Of a DNA stretch of 64,000 bases, positions 27,283 through 34,529 are shown in pieces (within the stretch, counting starts at the first letter, position 1; each line of letters opens with the position of its first letter). Made by a program: the position numbers and the translations under genes. The stretch lies in assembly GCF_003755175.1 (NCBI RefSeq), contig NZ_RKHX01000001.1, positions 620,001 through 684,000 of the forward strand, read 5' to 3'. Under the pieces are notes generated by a model, which was not told the origin of the DNA, made no database searches, and saw only the letters and a list, made by a program, of their open reading frames with translations. Source of the DNA: Cellulomonas sp. PhB150 (GTDB lineage Bacteria > Actinomycetota > Actinomycetes > Actinomycetales > Cellulomonadaceae).

Positions 27283-28527
27283 ATGAGCCACCCGATCGAC
27301 GTCGTCGTCACAGGACTGGGCGCCACCACGCCGCTCGGCGGTGACGCACCCACCACCTGGGCCGCGGCCCTCGCCGGCGAGTCCGGGGCACGCCCCTTCG
27401 AGAACGACTGGGTGGAGAAGTACGGGCTGCCCGTGACCTTCGCCGCGACCATCAAGGTCAAGCCGGAGGAGGTCCTGCCGCGCCCCGAGATGAAGCGCAT
27501 GGACCCGTCCGCGCAGTACGCGATCATCGCCGCGCGCGAGGCGTGGGCCGACGCGGGCTCCCCCGAGGTCGACGGCGAGCGGCTCGGCGCCGTGGTGTCG
27601 TCTGGCATCGGCGGCATCTGGACCACGCTCGACGGCTGGGACACGCTGCGGGAGAAGGGCGCCCGCCGCATCCTGCCCATGACCGTGCCCATGCTCATGC
27701 CGAACTCCCCCAGCGCGTACGTCTCGCTGGAGTTCGGCGCCAAGGCCGGCGCGCACGCGCTCGTCTCCGCGTGCGCCTCGGGCGCCGAGGCCATCGGCTA
27801 CGGCGTCGAGATGATCCGCACCGGCCGCGCCGACGTCGTCATCGCCGGTGGCACCGAGGCCACGATCCACCCGATGCCCATCGCCGCGTTCGCCGCCTCG
27901 CGCACGCTCTCGCTGCGCAACGACGACCCGACGGCCGCCTCGCGCCCCTACGACACCGAGCGCGACGGCTTCGTCATCGGCGAGGGCGCCGGCGTCGTCG
28001 TCCTCGAGAGCGCCGCGCACGCCGCCGCCCGCGGGGCCCGCGTCTACGGCCGCATCGCCGGCGTCGGCCTCTCGGCCGACGGCTACCACATCACCTCCCC
28101 CGAGCCCTCGGGCGACGGCCAGATCCGGGCGATGAACGCCGCACTGGCCGAGTCCGGGGTCGCGGCGACCGACGTCGTCCACGTCAACGCGCACGCGACG
28201 TCGACCGTCGTCGGCGACCTCATCGAGGCCCGCTCCGTGCGGGGCGTGCTCGGCGAGGACTCCGACCACGTCGCGCTGTCGGCAACCAAGTCGATGACGG
28301 GCCACCTGCTGGGCGGCGCCGGTGCGCTCGAGACGATCTTCACGGTCCTGGCCCTGCACGACCGCCAGGCGCCCCCGACGATCAACGTGGACAGCCCGGA
28401 CCCCGAGCTGGTTCTCGACCTGGTCCGCGACAAGCCGCGCGCGCTGCCCGACGGCGACATCGCGGCGATCAACAACTCGTTCGGCTTCGGCGGCCACAAC
28501 GTGGCCCTGGTGGTCACCTCGGCCTGA
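27283..28527 (+). CDS. fabF: 3-oxoacyl-ACP synthase II
   Basis: Main elongation condensing enzyme. 414 residues from the ATG at 27283 (CCAGGAGC upstream). The ketosynthase Cys-His-His set is Cys164 in VSACASGAEAIG, His in HVNAHATSTVVGD and His in SMTGHLLGGAGA; the tail NNSFGFGGHNVALVV is typical. Last gene of the fab operon and followed by a strong terminator. Mycobacteria have two such genes (kasA, kasB) here; only one is present. Confidence 0.95.
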   Translation: MSHPIDVVVTGLGATTPLGGDAPTTWAAALAGESGARPFENDWVEKYGLPVTFAATIKVKPEEVLPRPEMKRMDPSAQYAIIAAREAWADAGSPEVDGERLGAVVSSGIGGIWTTLDGWDTLREKGARRILPMTVPMLMPNSPSAYVSLEFGAKAGAHALVSACASGAEAIGYGVEMIRTGRADVVIAGGTEATIHPMPIAAFAASRTLSLRNDDPTAASRPYDTERDGFVIGEGAGVVVLESAAHAAARGARVYGRIAGVGLSADGYHITSPEPSGDGQIRAMNAALAESGVAATDVVHVNAHATSTVVGDLIEARSVRGVLGEDSDHVALSATKSMTGHLLGGAGALETIFTVLALHDRQAPPTINVDSPDPELVLDLVRDKPRALPDGDIAAINNSFGFGGHNVALVVTSA

Positions 28528-28540
28528 CGTCGCGCGCAGG

Positions 28541-28582
28541 CGAGAGCCCCGCCCCCGGCACGTCCGGGTTGCGGGGCTCTCG
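28541..28582 (+). terminator. Terminator after fabF
   Basis: Outer 12-base stem CGAGAGCCCCGC (28541-28552) with 28571-28582, enclosing a second CCCGG/CCGGG pairing, followed by TCTGTCGTC. Convergent with the DUF3145 gene, so it may serve both. Confidence 0.8.
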
Positions 28583-28622
28583 TCTGTCGTCGGCCCCTCC
28601 GCCGACGAGGTGCGTGCGGGTC

Positions 28623-29123
28623 TCAGCCGACCCGGTGCAGCCACCGCACGGGCGCGCCGGCGCCGGCGTAGCGGAACGGCTCCAGCTCGTCGTCCCAGGC
28701 CTGCCCGAGCGCGAGGTCGAGCTCGGTGCGCAGGCGCACGGGGTCGCCGGCGTGCTCCAGGGCCGCGCGGATGCGGTCCTCGGGGACGACGACGTTGCCG
28801 TGCACGTCGGTCGCGGCGTGGAAGATGCCCAGCTCCGGGGTGTGGCTCCAGCGCGAGCCGTCGACGCCGCGGCTGGCCTCCTCGGTGACCTCGTAGCGCA
28901 GGTGGGCCCACCCGCGCAGCGCGGACGCGAGGCGCGCGCCGGTGCCGGGCTCGCCCTGCCAGGAGTGCTCGGCGCGGAAGAACGACGGCCCGGCGGGCTG
29001 CTCGGTCCAGTCGAACGCGACGCGTCCGCCCACGACGTTGCCCGCCGCCCACTCGATGTGGGGGCACAGCGCTCGGGGCGCAGAGTGCACGAAAAGTACA
29101 CCGCGGGTCATCGGACCTGCCAT
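28623..29123 (-). CDS. DUF3145 family protein
   Basis: 166 residues, AGGAGG seven bases before the ATG. Conserved blocks include TRGVLFVHSAPRALCPHIEW at the N-terminus, RAEHSWQGEPGTGARLASAL, and LGQAWDDELEPFRYAG near the end. This family is restricted to actinobacteria and is typically found next to fabF, as here; its function is unknown, though constant linkage suggests a role tied to fatty acid synthesis. No membrane segment or signal peptide. Confidence 0.88.
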   Translation of the reverse strand: MAGPMTRGVLFVHSAPRALCPHIEWAAGNVVGGRVAFDWTEQPAGPSFFRAEHSWQGEPGTGARLASALRGWAHLRYEVTEEASRGVDGSRWSHTPELGIFHAATDVHGNVVVPEDRIRAALEHAGDPVRLRTELDLALGQAWDDELEPFRYAGAGAPVRWLHRVG

Positions 29124-29261
29124 GGCGTCCTCCTGTATCGGCTCGAGGTTCGTCTTCCCCAACGACCTCGTCCCGACTGCGGGAGTTCGCACGGTCTCGC
29201 GGCGTGCTGGTGACAGTGTGCCCGACGAATGCCGCCAGGACCAGTGACACGCCCGTAGCGC

Positions 29262-29750
29262 TCAGAGCTGCTCGCGGATCGCGCGCATCGCCTTCTTGCG
29301 CACCGACCGGTCGAGGCGGTCCAGGTAGAGCATCCCGTCGAGGTGGTCGACCTCGTGCTGGAGGCACCGGGCCATGAGCTCGGTCCCCTCGACGACCACC
29401 TCCTTGCCGTCCAGGTCCGTGCCGACGACCCGGGCGTACCAGGCTCGACGCGTCGGGTACCAGAGGCCGGGGACCGAGAGGCAGCCCTCGTCGCCGTCCT
29501 GGTACTCCTCCTCGGAGACGTCGACGATCACCGGGTTGAGCACGTAGCCGATCTCGTCGTCGATGTTCCACGAGAAGGCGCGCAGGCCGACGCCGATCTG
29601 GTTGGCGGCAAGCCCGGCGCGGCCGTCGTGGTCGACGGTCTCGAGCAGGTCCTCGACGAGGGAGCGCACGCGCGCGTCGATCGTCGTGATCGGGTCGCAA
29701 GGGGTACGCAGGACGGGGTCACCGACGGTCCTGATCTCACGCATGGCCAT
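29262..29750 (-). CDS. def: Peptide deformylase
   Basis: 162 residues; removes the formyl group from new proteins before methionine aminopeptidase acts. The three metal/active-site motifs are present: [22 protein letters not shown] and [12 protein letters not shown], so Fe/Zn ligands Cys and two His are intact. It starts at the ATG at 29750 or two codons later. It lies alone, downstream of a terminator-like hairpin that separates it from bldC. Confidence 0.95.
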   Translation of the reverse strand: MAMREIRTVGDPVLRTPCDPITTIDARVRSLVEDLLETVDHDGRAGLAANQIGVGLRAFSWNIDDEIGYVLNPVIVDVSEEEYQDGDEGCLSVPGLWYPTRRAWYARVVGTDLDGKEVVVEGTELMARCLQHEVDHLDGMLYLDRLDRSVRKKAMRAIREQL

Positions 29751-29796
29751 GTCCCGATCCTCCCATGACGGGTCGCCTCACCTGGTACCGAACGCA

Positions 29797-29832
29797 CGAA
29801 GGGCCGGTGACGACTGCGTCACCGGCCCTTCG
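29797..29832. terminator. Terminator between bldC and def
   Basis: Perfect 15-base stem CGAAGGGCCGGTGAC (29797-29811) with 29818-29832 and a six-base loop, located after the bldC stop as read on the minus strand. Confidence 0.78.
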
Positions 29833-29848
29833 AGGGAAAGCTGTGAGG

Positions 29849-30067
29849 TCACTCCCCCGCGCGCTGCTGCGGGACGCCGGTGAGGAGCTGACGCACCTCG
29901 GCCTCGTGGAAACGGCGGTGGCCGCCGAGGGTGCGGACGGCCGAGAGCTTGCCGGCCTGGGCCCAGCGCGTGACCGTCTTCGGGTCGACGCGGAAGAGCA
30001 CGGCAACCTCGCCGGGCGTGAGAAGTGCACCCTGCGAGAGGGGGGCCTCGGTGGTGTTGATCGCCAT
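29849..30067 (-). CDS. bldC: BldC-type MerR-like DNA-binding protein
   Basis: 72 residues. The winged-helix motif LLTPGEVAVLFRVDPKTVTR followed by WAQAGKLSAVRTLGGHRRFH matches BldC of Streptomyces (68 residues), which binds DNA head-to-tail and delays development there. In a non-sporulating actinobacterium it is presumably a general regulator. The ATG at 30067 is preceded by AGGAGATC; the longer open frame upstream lies in the leader. A good sigma-70-like promoter lies about 100 bases upstream. Confidence 0.92.
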   Translation of the reverse strand: MAINTTEAPLSQGALLTPGEVAVLFRVDPKTVTRWAQAGKLSAVRTLGGHRRFHEAEVRQLLTGVPQQRAGE

Positions 30068-30169
30068 GATGGATCTCCTGTCGTTCGGTAGCTCGGCTGA
30101 CCGTGTAGGCCCCGTGGCTTTGCGTCCCCACCTTGCGGCGGGTTTGCCCTTTGTCGCTGACAAGAGGGA

Positions 30170-30198
30170 ACTATGCCCGAAACTGGACACTTGTGCAA
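30170..30198 (-). promoter_or_regulatory. bldC promoter
   Basis: Minus strand TTGCAC (30198-30193), 17-base spacer, CATAGT (30175-30170), which predicts a leader of about 95 bases before the bldC ATG. This is one of the best vegetative promoter matches in the window. Confidence 0.65.
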
Positions 30199-30344
30199 CA
30201 AGCGTGCGCGTCCGATTCGCTCGCAAACGGGTGAAATCGAACCGACAGGTATCGGGCGGATCGGACGCGGTCCGCTGCCCGCGGCGACTACCTCGGGATC
30301 GCCTCCCAGGTCAGAGCCACATTGCCGTAACCTGGCCACTCATC

Positions 30345-30418
30345 GGGGCAGTAGCTCAGCCGGTCAGAGCAGCGGACTCATAATCCGTGGGTCGTGGGTT
30401 CAAGCCCCACCTGCCCCA
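30345..30418 (+). tRNA. tRNA with CAT anticodon (Met or Ile2)
   Basis: Cloverleaf with perfect acceptor GGGGCAG/CTGCCCC, D-arm GCTC..GAGC, anticodon stem GCGGA/TCCGT with loop CTCATAA giving CAT, and T-arm GTGGG-TTCAAGC-CCCAC. It is not an initiator (acceptor 1-72 is paired, no run of three G-C pairs in the anticodon stem). Elongator Met and lysidine-modified Ile2 cannot be told apart by eye. Confidence 0.93.
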
Positions 30419-30435
30419 CCGAGCGTCGTCGCAGG

Positions 30436-30594
30436 TCAGAGCCGGGTCAGCGCGTCACCCTCCGGCGACGTCGTCCGGCGAGCGCTCCTTCGGCGGACCA
30501 GAAGAGCGACCCCGATCACGATCCCGACCGGCACCACGAGCCAGAGGATCATGAAGACCACGTCGAGGGCCGTCGGGACCAAGGGGTTCGCCAT
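30436..30594 (-). CDS. Small single-pass membrane protein
   Basis: 52 codons from the ATG at 30594: MANPLVPTALDVVFMILWL, a hydrophobic stretch of about 25 residues with a Pro-Val-Gly kink, then a basic RRRSARR stop-transfer segment and an acidic tail. It is convergent with the tRNA and divergent from rtcB. No convincing ribosome site is visible, and I do not recognise the family. Codon choice (high-GC third positions) supports real coding. Confidence 0.5.
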   Translation of the reverse strand: MANPLVPTALDVVFMILWLVVPVGIVIGVALLVRRRSARRTTSPEGDALTRL

Positions 30595-30684
30595 GCGGCG
30601 ACTGTAGCGACGCCCGGACCGGCGCGGGCCCGAAACCGAAAATCCGTCGGTCGGCCACCGCCTGCGCTGTCAGGATCCCCCACC

Positions 30685-31863
30685 ATGACCCGCACGCACC
30701 TCAGCAAGAACCTCATCAGCTGGGCCACCATCCTCGAGCCCAGCACCCGTGACCAGGCGGTCGCGACGGCCACCATGCCGTTCATCTACCCGCACCTGGC
30801 CCTCATGCCCGACGCCCACCTGGGCAAGGGCGCGACGGTCGGCTCCGTCATCCCCACCCTCGGCGCGATCATCCCCGCGGCCGTCGGCGTGGACATCGGC
30901 TGCGGGATGATCGCCGTGCGCACGCAGTGGACCGAGGACGAGTTCCGCGCCGCGGGCTCGCTCACCACCCTGCGTGAGGCCATCGAGGCGGCCGTCCCGC
31001 TCTCGGCGGGCGTCTACAACGAGACGCTCACCGAGTCGGCAGCGGCGCGGGTCGCCGAGCTCGAGGCGAAGGCCGAGTGGGCGCGCTTCGAGCCCGCGTC
31101 CTACGCGGCGAACTGGCGGCTGCAGCTCGGCACGCTCGGCTCCGGGAACCACTTCATCGAGGTGACCGTCGACGAGGCCGGCGCGGTGTGGCTGTTCCTG
31201 CACTCGGGCTCGCGGGGCGTGGGCAACAAGATCGCCCAGCACCACATCGCCGTCGCGGCCGAGCTGTGCAAGCGGTGGTGGATCGCGCTGCCCGACCCGG
31301 ACCTCGCCTACCTCGTCGAGGGCACCGACGAGTTCTGGACCTACGTGCGCGAGCTGCGGTGGGCCCAGGACTTCGCGCTGCTCAACCGCGAGGAGATGAT
31401 GGACCGCGTCGTGGACGCCGTCACCGCCCACATGGGCGTCGCGGTCGACGAGCAGGAGCGGATCAACTGCCACCACAACTTCACCGAGCAGGAGACCCAC
31501 TTCAAGAAGAAGGTGTGGGTGTCCCGCAAGGGTGCGATCCAGGCTGATCGCGGCCGGCCCGGGCTGATCCCCGGATCGATGGGGACGGCGTCGTACGTGG
31601 TGGTCGGCAAGGGCGACAAGCTCTCGCTCGACTCCTCGCCGCACGGTGCCGGGCGCAGCCACTCGCGGTCGGCGGCGCGTCGGATGTTCACCCGCGAGCA
31701 GCTGCGCGAGGCGATGGCCGGCATCGAGTACCGGGACACCGACGCGTTCATCGACGAGATCCCGGCCGCGTACAAGGACATCGACCAGGTGATGGCGGAC
31801 GCGGCGGACCTCGTCGAGGTCCGGCACACGCTGCGCCAGATCGTGAACGTCAAGGGCGACTGA
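30685..31863 (+). CDS. rtcB: RtcB-family RNA ligase
   Basis: 392 residues, similar in length to bacterial RtcB (about 400). Joins RNA 3'-phosphate or cyclic phosphate ends to 5'-OH with GTP and manganese. Metal and nucleotide residues are visible: MPDAHLGKGATVGSVIP, VGVDIGCGM with the metal-binding Cys73, LGTLGSGNHFIEV, FLHSGSRGVG, INCHHNF, and SSPHGAGRSHSRSAARRMF with the guanylylated His. No archease gene is adjacent, nor RtcR, so regulation differs from E. coli. It starts 266 bases after a tRNA gene, and repair of cleaved tRNA is one plausible role. Confidence 0.93.
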   Translation: MTRTHLSKNLISWATILEPSTRDQAVATATMPFIYPHLALMPDAHLGKGATVGSVIPTLGAIIPAAVGVDIGCGMIAVRTQWTEDEFRAAGSLTTLREAIEAAVPLSAGVYNETLTESAAARVAELEAKAEWARFEPASYAANWRLQLGTLGSGNHFIEVTVDEAGAVWLFLHSGSRGVGNKIAQHHIAVAAELCKRWWIALPDPDLAYLVEGTDEFWTYVRELRWAQDFALLNREEMMDRVVDAVTAHMGVAVDEQERINCHHNFTEQETHFKKKVWVSRKGAIQADRGRPGLIPGSMGTASYVVVGKGDKLSLDSSPHGAGRSHSRSAARRMFTREQLREAMAGIEYRDTDAFIDEIPAAYKDIDQVMADAADLVEVRHTLRQIVNVKGD

Positions 31864-31869
31864 CGTCGG

Positions 31870-31898
31870 CGCCGGTCGGGGTACTCCCCCGGCCGGCG
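31870..31898. terminator. Bidirectional hairpin between rtcB and a convergent gene
   Basis: Twelve-base stem with one G-T pair (31870-31881 with 31887-31898) and a five-base loop, filling nearly all of the 35-base gap between two convergent stops. Confidence 0.65.
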
Positions 31899-32108
31899 TC
31901 AGGCGTCGTCGGCCTCGACCCCGCGGAGCTCGTCGGCGGCCTCGTGCTCGACGAGCACCGGGACGAAGTCCCGCACGACGGCCCCGTCGAACCCGTCCAG
32001 CTTGGCGTCGACGGTCTCGCGGACCACCGCGGGCTCGACGTCGGGGAACTTCTCCGTCACGCGGTCGACCACCTCGGCGATCGCCTTGTCCTCGTCCTCG
32101 ATCGGCAT
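31899..32108 (-). CDS. Three-helix-bundle dimerisation domain protein
   Basis: 69 residues, very acidic. The pattern IAEVVDRVTEKFPDVEPAVV followed by VVRDFVPVLVEHEAADEL matches the small actinobacterial three-helix-bundle domain found alone or at protein ends. Family function is unknown; dimerisation is inferred from structures of relatives. It is divergent from the next membrane-anchored protein across 154 bases. Confidence 0.72.
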   Translation of the reverse strand: MPIEDEDKAIAEVVDRVTEKFPDVEPAVVRETVDAKLDGFDGAVVRDFVPVLVEHEAADELRGVEADDA

Positions 32109-32262
32109 GGGCCGAGCATCCGCGGCGGGGGCACGGCGGTCAACGGACGGCGGGTGAACACTCGGTGCCGTGCCCGACGATCGGATCCGCGAAGCCCCTC
32201 CGCCGGCAGCAGGTCCGTGCCAGAGTGGTCGAGCCAGACCGTCGTCAGCTCAGGGGGACACG

Positions 32263-32922
32263 ATGACCGCACCCAGCGACCCGACGCTCGGTCCCGGGCT
32301 CGGTGCGCCGATCGGCCTCGCCGACCGAAAGGCGCCCGCGCAGCCCCCGATGAGCGGGCTGGCGATCGCCGCCCTCGTCGTCGCCTTCTTCTCGGGCCTC
32401 GCCGGCCTCATCATCGGCATCGTCGCCCGTCGTCAGATCCGCCGGGACGGGACGCGCGGCGACGGGCTGGCTGTCGCCGCCATCGTCATCGGAGCCGTGA
32501 GGCTGGTGGTCGAGGTCCCGTTGGCCATCCTGCTCGTCGCCGGACTGAGCACCGGGACGGACGACGTCTCGGTCGGGACCGTCGTCGAGAGCGTTCCCGC
32601 CGCGGGACCGTTCGCCCCGGGGACGTGCGCGGCCTCGGTCGCCGGCACCGGAGGCGGAGCATCGACGGTCGACTGCTCCGTGCCTCACGTCCTGGAGGTC
32701 GTGGGCACGTACACCGGAGAGCTCGGCTCGGACGCGGCTAGGGAGGAGTGCCGCCGCCAGGTCGCGGACCACGCCGCCGACGTGCCCGAGATCCCCGCGT
32801 ACCGGGCGGACGCGATCCCGCTGAGGCTCGACAGCCCTGACACCTCGGCCTGCGTCATCATCTTCACCGACGGGGACGTGTCCGGCTCTGTCCTCGACGG
32901 GAGCGTGGTCCCCGCGAGCTGA
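32263..32922 (+). CDS. DUF4190/septum-formation-like membrane protein
   Basis: 219 residues. After a proline-rich cytoplasmic start, two hydrophobic helices (SGLAIAALVVAFFSGLAGLI and LAVAAIVIGAVRLVVEVPLA) form a DUF4190 unit. The extracellular C-terminal part has a paired-cysteine layout with VDCSVPHVLEVVGTYTGELG, recalling the septum-formation family. CAGGGGGAC precedes the ATG at 32263. Likely an envelope protein; no enzymatic motif. Convergent with the DUF1206 gene, four bases apart. Confidence 0.75.
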   Translation: MTAPSDPTLGPGLGAPIGLADRKAPAQPPMSGLAIAALVVAFFSGLAGLIIGIVARRQIRRDGTRGDGLAVAAIVIGAVRLVVEVPLAILLVAGLSTGTDDVSVGTVVESVPAAGPFAPGTCAASVAGTGGGASTVDCSVPHVLEVVGTYTGELGSDAAREECRRQVADHAADVPEIPAYRADAIPLRLDSPDTSACVIIFTDGDVSGSVLDGSVVPAS

Positions 32923-32926
32923 TCGC

Positions 32927-33724
32927 TCAGAGCTTGCCGTACTTCGAGCGCGCGAACGAGTAGATGCCGTAGGCGATGAAGCCGACGCCGACGATCGCGA
33001 GCAGCCACACGCCGGCCGGCTGGTCGCGCAGCGTGTGCAGCGCACCGTCCAGGCCCTTGGCCTTGTCCGGGTCGGCCTTGACGGCCGCGAGGACGAACAG
33101 GCCGCCGACGATGGCCAGCGCCACACCCTTCGCCGTGTAGCCGAAGACGCCGAGGCGCCGCGCGGTCACGCCCGCGGTGCCGGACGGCAGCGAGTGCAGG
33201 TCCTCGAGGAACTTCTTGCGCAGGCCCTTGAGCGCGTAGATGACGCCCCCGACGACGACGGCCGCACCCAGCAGCCCGACGAGGAAGCGGCCACCCGGTG
33301 CGGACATGAGCGACTCGGTCGCGTCGGTCGTCTGCTTGGAGCTCGACTTGCCGCTCCCGCTGGCGAACGAGAAGACGGTGACTGCCAGCGCGAGGTAGAT
33401 GACGGCGCGCAGGCCGGCCTCGAGGCGGTCCTTCGTGCCCGAGCCCTGGCTCGACGGCTGCTTGCGGAACGCGACCGCGAGCTGCCACAGCCCCAGCGCG
33501 ACGAACGCGACCACGGAGGCCCACAGGATGAACCCGCCGAACGGCGTCTCGGAGATCGTGCTGAGCGCGCCGGACTGGTCCGCGTTCGTCTTCTCCCCGC
33601 CGAAGGCGATCTGGAGGGCGATCACGCCGATCAGGATGTGCAGCACGCCGTTGATCACGTAGCCCAGCCGTGCCGTCAGCTCCCAGCCGCGCTGCGCCGT
33701 GCCGCTCGTCGTCCCAGCCGTCAT
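32927..33724 (-). CDS. DUF1206 membrane protein
   Basis: 265 residues built from three repeats of a two-helix unit: the first near residues 15-85 (ARLGYVINGVLHILIGVIAL), the second near 100-165 (GLRAVIYLALAVTVFSFASG), the third near 185-255 (GVFGYTAKGVALAIVGGLFV). That is the DUF1206 arrangement. Function unknown. The ATG at 33724 is used because the repeat begins right after it. It is divergent from a small conserved gene. Confidence 0.86.
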   Translation of the reverse strand: MTAGTTSGTAQRGWELTARLGYVINGVLHILIGVIALQIAFGGEKTNADQSGALSTISETPFGGFILWASVVAFVALGLWQLAVAFRKQPSSQGSGTKDRLEAGLRAVIYLALAVTVFSFASGSGKSSSKQTTDATESLMSAPGGRFLVGLLGAAVVVGGVIYALKGLRKKFLEDLHSLPSGTAGVTARRLGVFGYTAKGVALAIVGGLFVLAAVKADPDKAKGLDGALHTLRDQPAGVWLLAIVGVGFIAYGIYSFARSKYGKL

Positions 33725-33829
33725 CGATCCGTGCCCTTCGTCGTCGGGTGTCGGCGCCGATCGTGGCAGGGGTCGCGCCGCTCCGCGACCGGAGCACGTC
33801 CGCCGAGCGAGCGCGGGTACCGTGGGGCC

Positions 33830-34342
33830 GTGCCCGTCTCGCCCCGCAACCGTCGTCTGACGGCCTCCGATCGCGCCCGCCTCGAGCTGCGGAGCGGGGA
33901 CCGCGCCCTCGTGACGGTCGATCTGGCCGACGGTCGCCGCGCCGTCGCCTCGCGCCTCGCGCTGCACGTCGTGTCGCCCGACGACGTGACTCGCACGCCG
34001 TGGGCCGACGTGGACAACGGCACCCTCGACGCCGCGACGCGCACGCTCAGCATCCGCTGGGTCTGGGGGGCGACGACCCGCCTGACGTTCGCGGAGGACC
34101 GCGCCTCGGTGACCTTCAGCCAGACGTTCCGCGAGCGGGTCCAGCAGTCCGTCGTGCACACCACGAGCGTCGCGCTCCCGGACGGCCGACGGGCGCGGGT
34201 CGCGCTGCGCCGCGACGAGGACGGCGAGCTGTTCAGCCAGGTGCTGGCCGACACCGACGTCGACCTCGCCGACCCCGCGGTCGCCGCGCTGGTCGACGCT
34301 GCCGAGGACGCGGTCCGCGACGCGGCCGGCCTGCCCCGGTGA
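33830..34342 (+). CDS. Hypothetical protein, beta-rich
   Basis: 170 residues from a GTG. Begins VPVSPRNRRLTASDRARLEL, followed by alternating strand-like segments (ALVTVDLADGRRAVASRLAL, RTLSIRWVWGATTRLTF, RVQQSVVHTTSVALPDGRRA) and a C-terminal helix rich in Ala and Asp. No signal peptide, membrane segment or catalytic motif. I do not recognise the family. Codon pattern and the promoter-sized gap to the divergent DUF1206 gene support it being real. Confidence 0.65.
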   Translation: MPVSPRNRRLTASDRARLELRSGDRALVTVDLADGRRAVASRLALHVVSPDDVTRTPWADVDNGTLDAATRTLSIRWVWGATTRLTFAEDRASVTFSQTFRERVQQSVVHTTSVALPDGRRARVALRRDEDGELFSQVLADTDVDLADPAVAALVDAAEDAVRDAAGLPR

Positions 34343-34397
34343 CGCACGTCGCGTCCGAGGCACCCCTCTCAGGCTGCTAGAGTTTTCCCCGCTGCGA

Positions 34398-34470
34398 TCC
34401 CCCGTAGCTCAATTGGCAGAGCATTCGACTGTTAATCGAAGGGTTACTGGTTCGAGTCCAGTCGGGGGAG
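34398..34470 (+). tRNA. tRNA-Asn (anticodon GTT)
   Basis: Cloverleaf with acceptor TCCCCCG/CGGGGGA, D-arm GCTC..GAGC, anticodon stem TTCGA/TCGAA with loop CTGTTAA giving GTT, and T-arm CTGG-TTCGAGT-CCAG. Discriminator G; CCA not encoded. Confidence 0.97.
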
Positions 34471-34476
34471 CACACG

Positions 34477-34516
34477 AAGGGCCTCTGACCCGCGGAAACG
34501 CCGGTCAGAGGCCCTT
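34477..34516. terminator. Terminator after tRNA-Asn
   Basis: Perfect 14-base stem AAGGGCCTCTGACC (34477-34490) with 34503-34516, loop of 12 bases, then TCTC. It also lies just past the stop of the leftward glycosidase, so it probably works in both directions. Confidence 0.82.
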
Positions 34517-34529
34517 TCTCATGCGGTCC

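Noticed and set aside
30345..30418. Initiator tRNA-fMet
   Set aside because: The acceptor stem is fully paired at position 1-72 and the anticodon stem lacks the three G-C pairs of initiators; elongator Met or Ile2 fits better.
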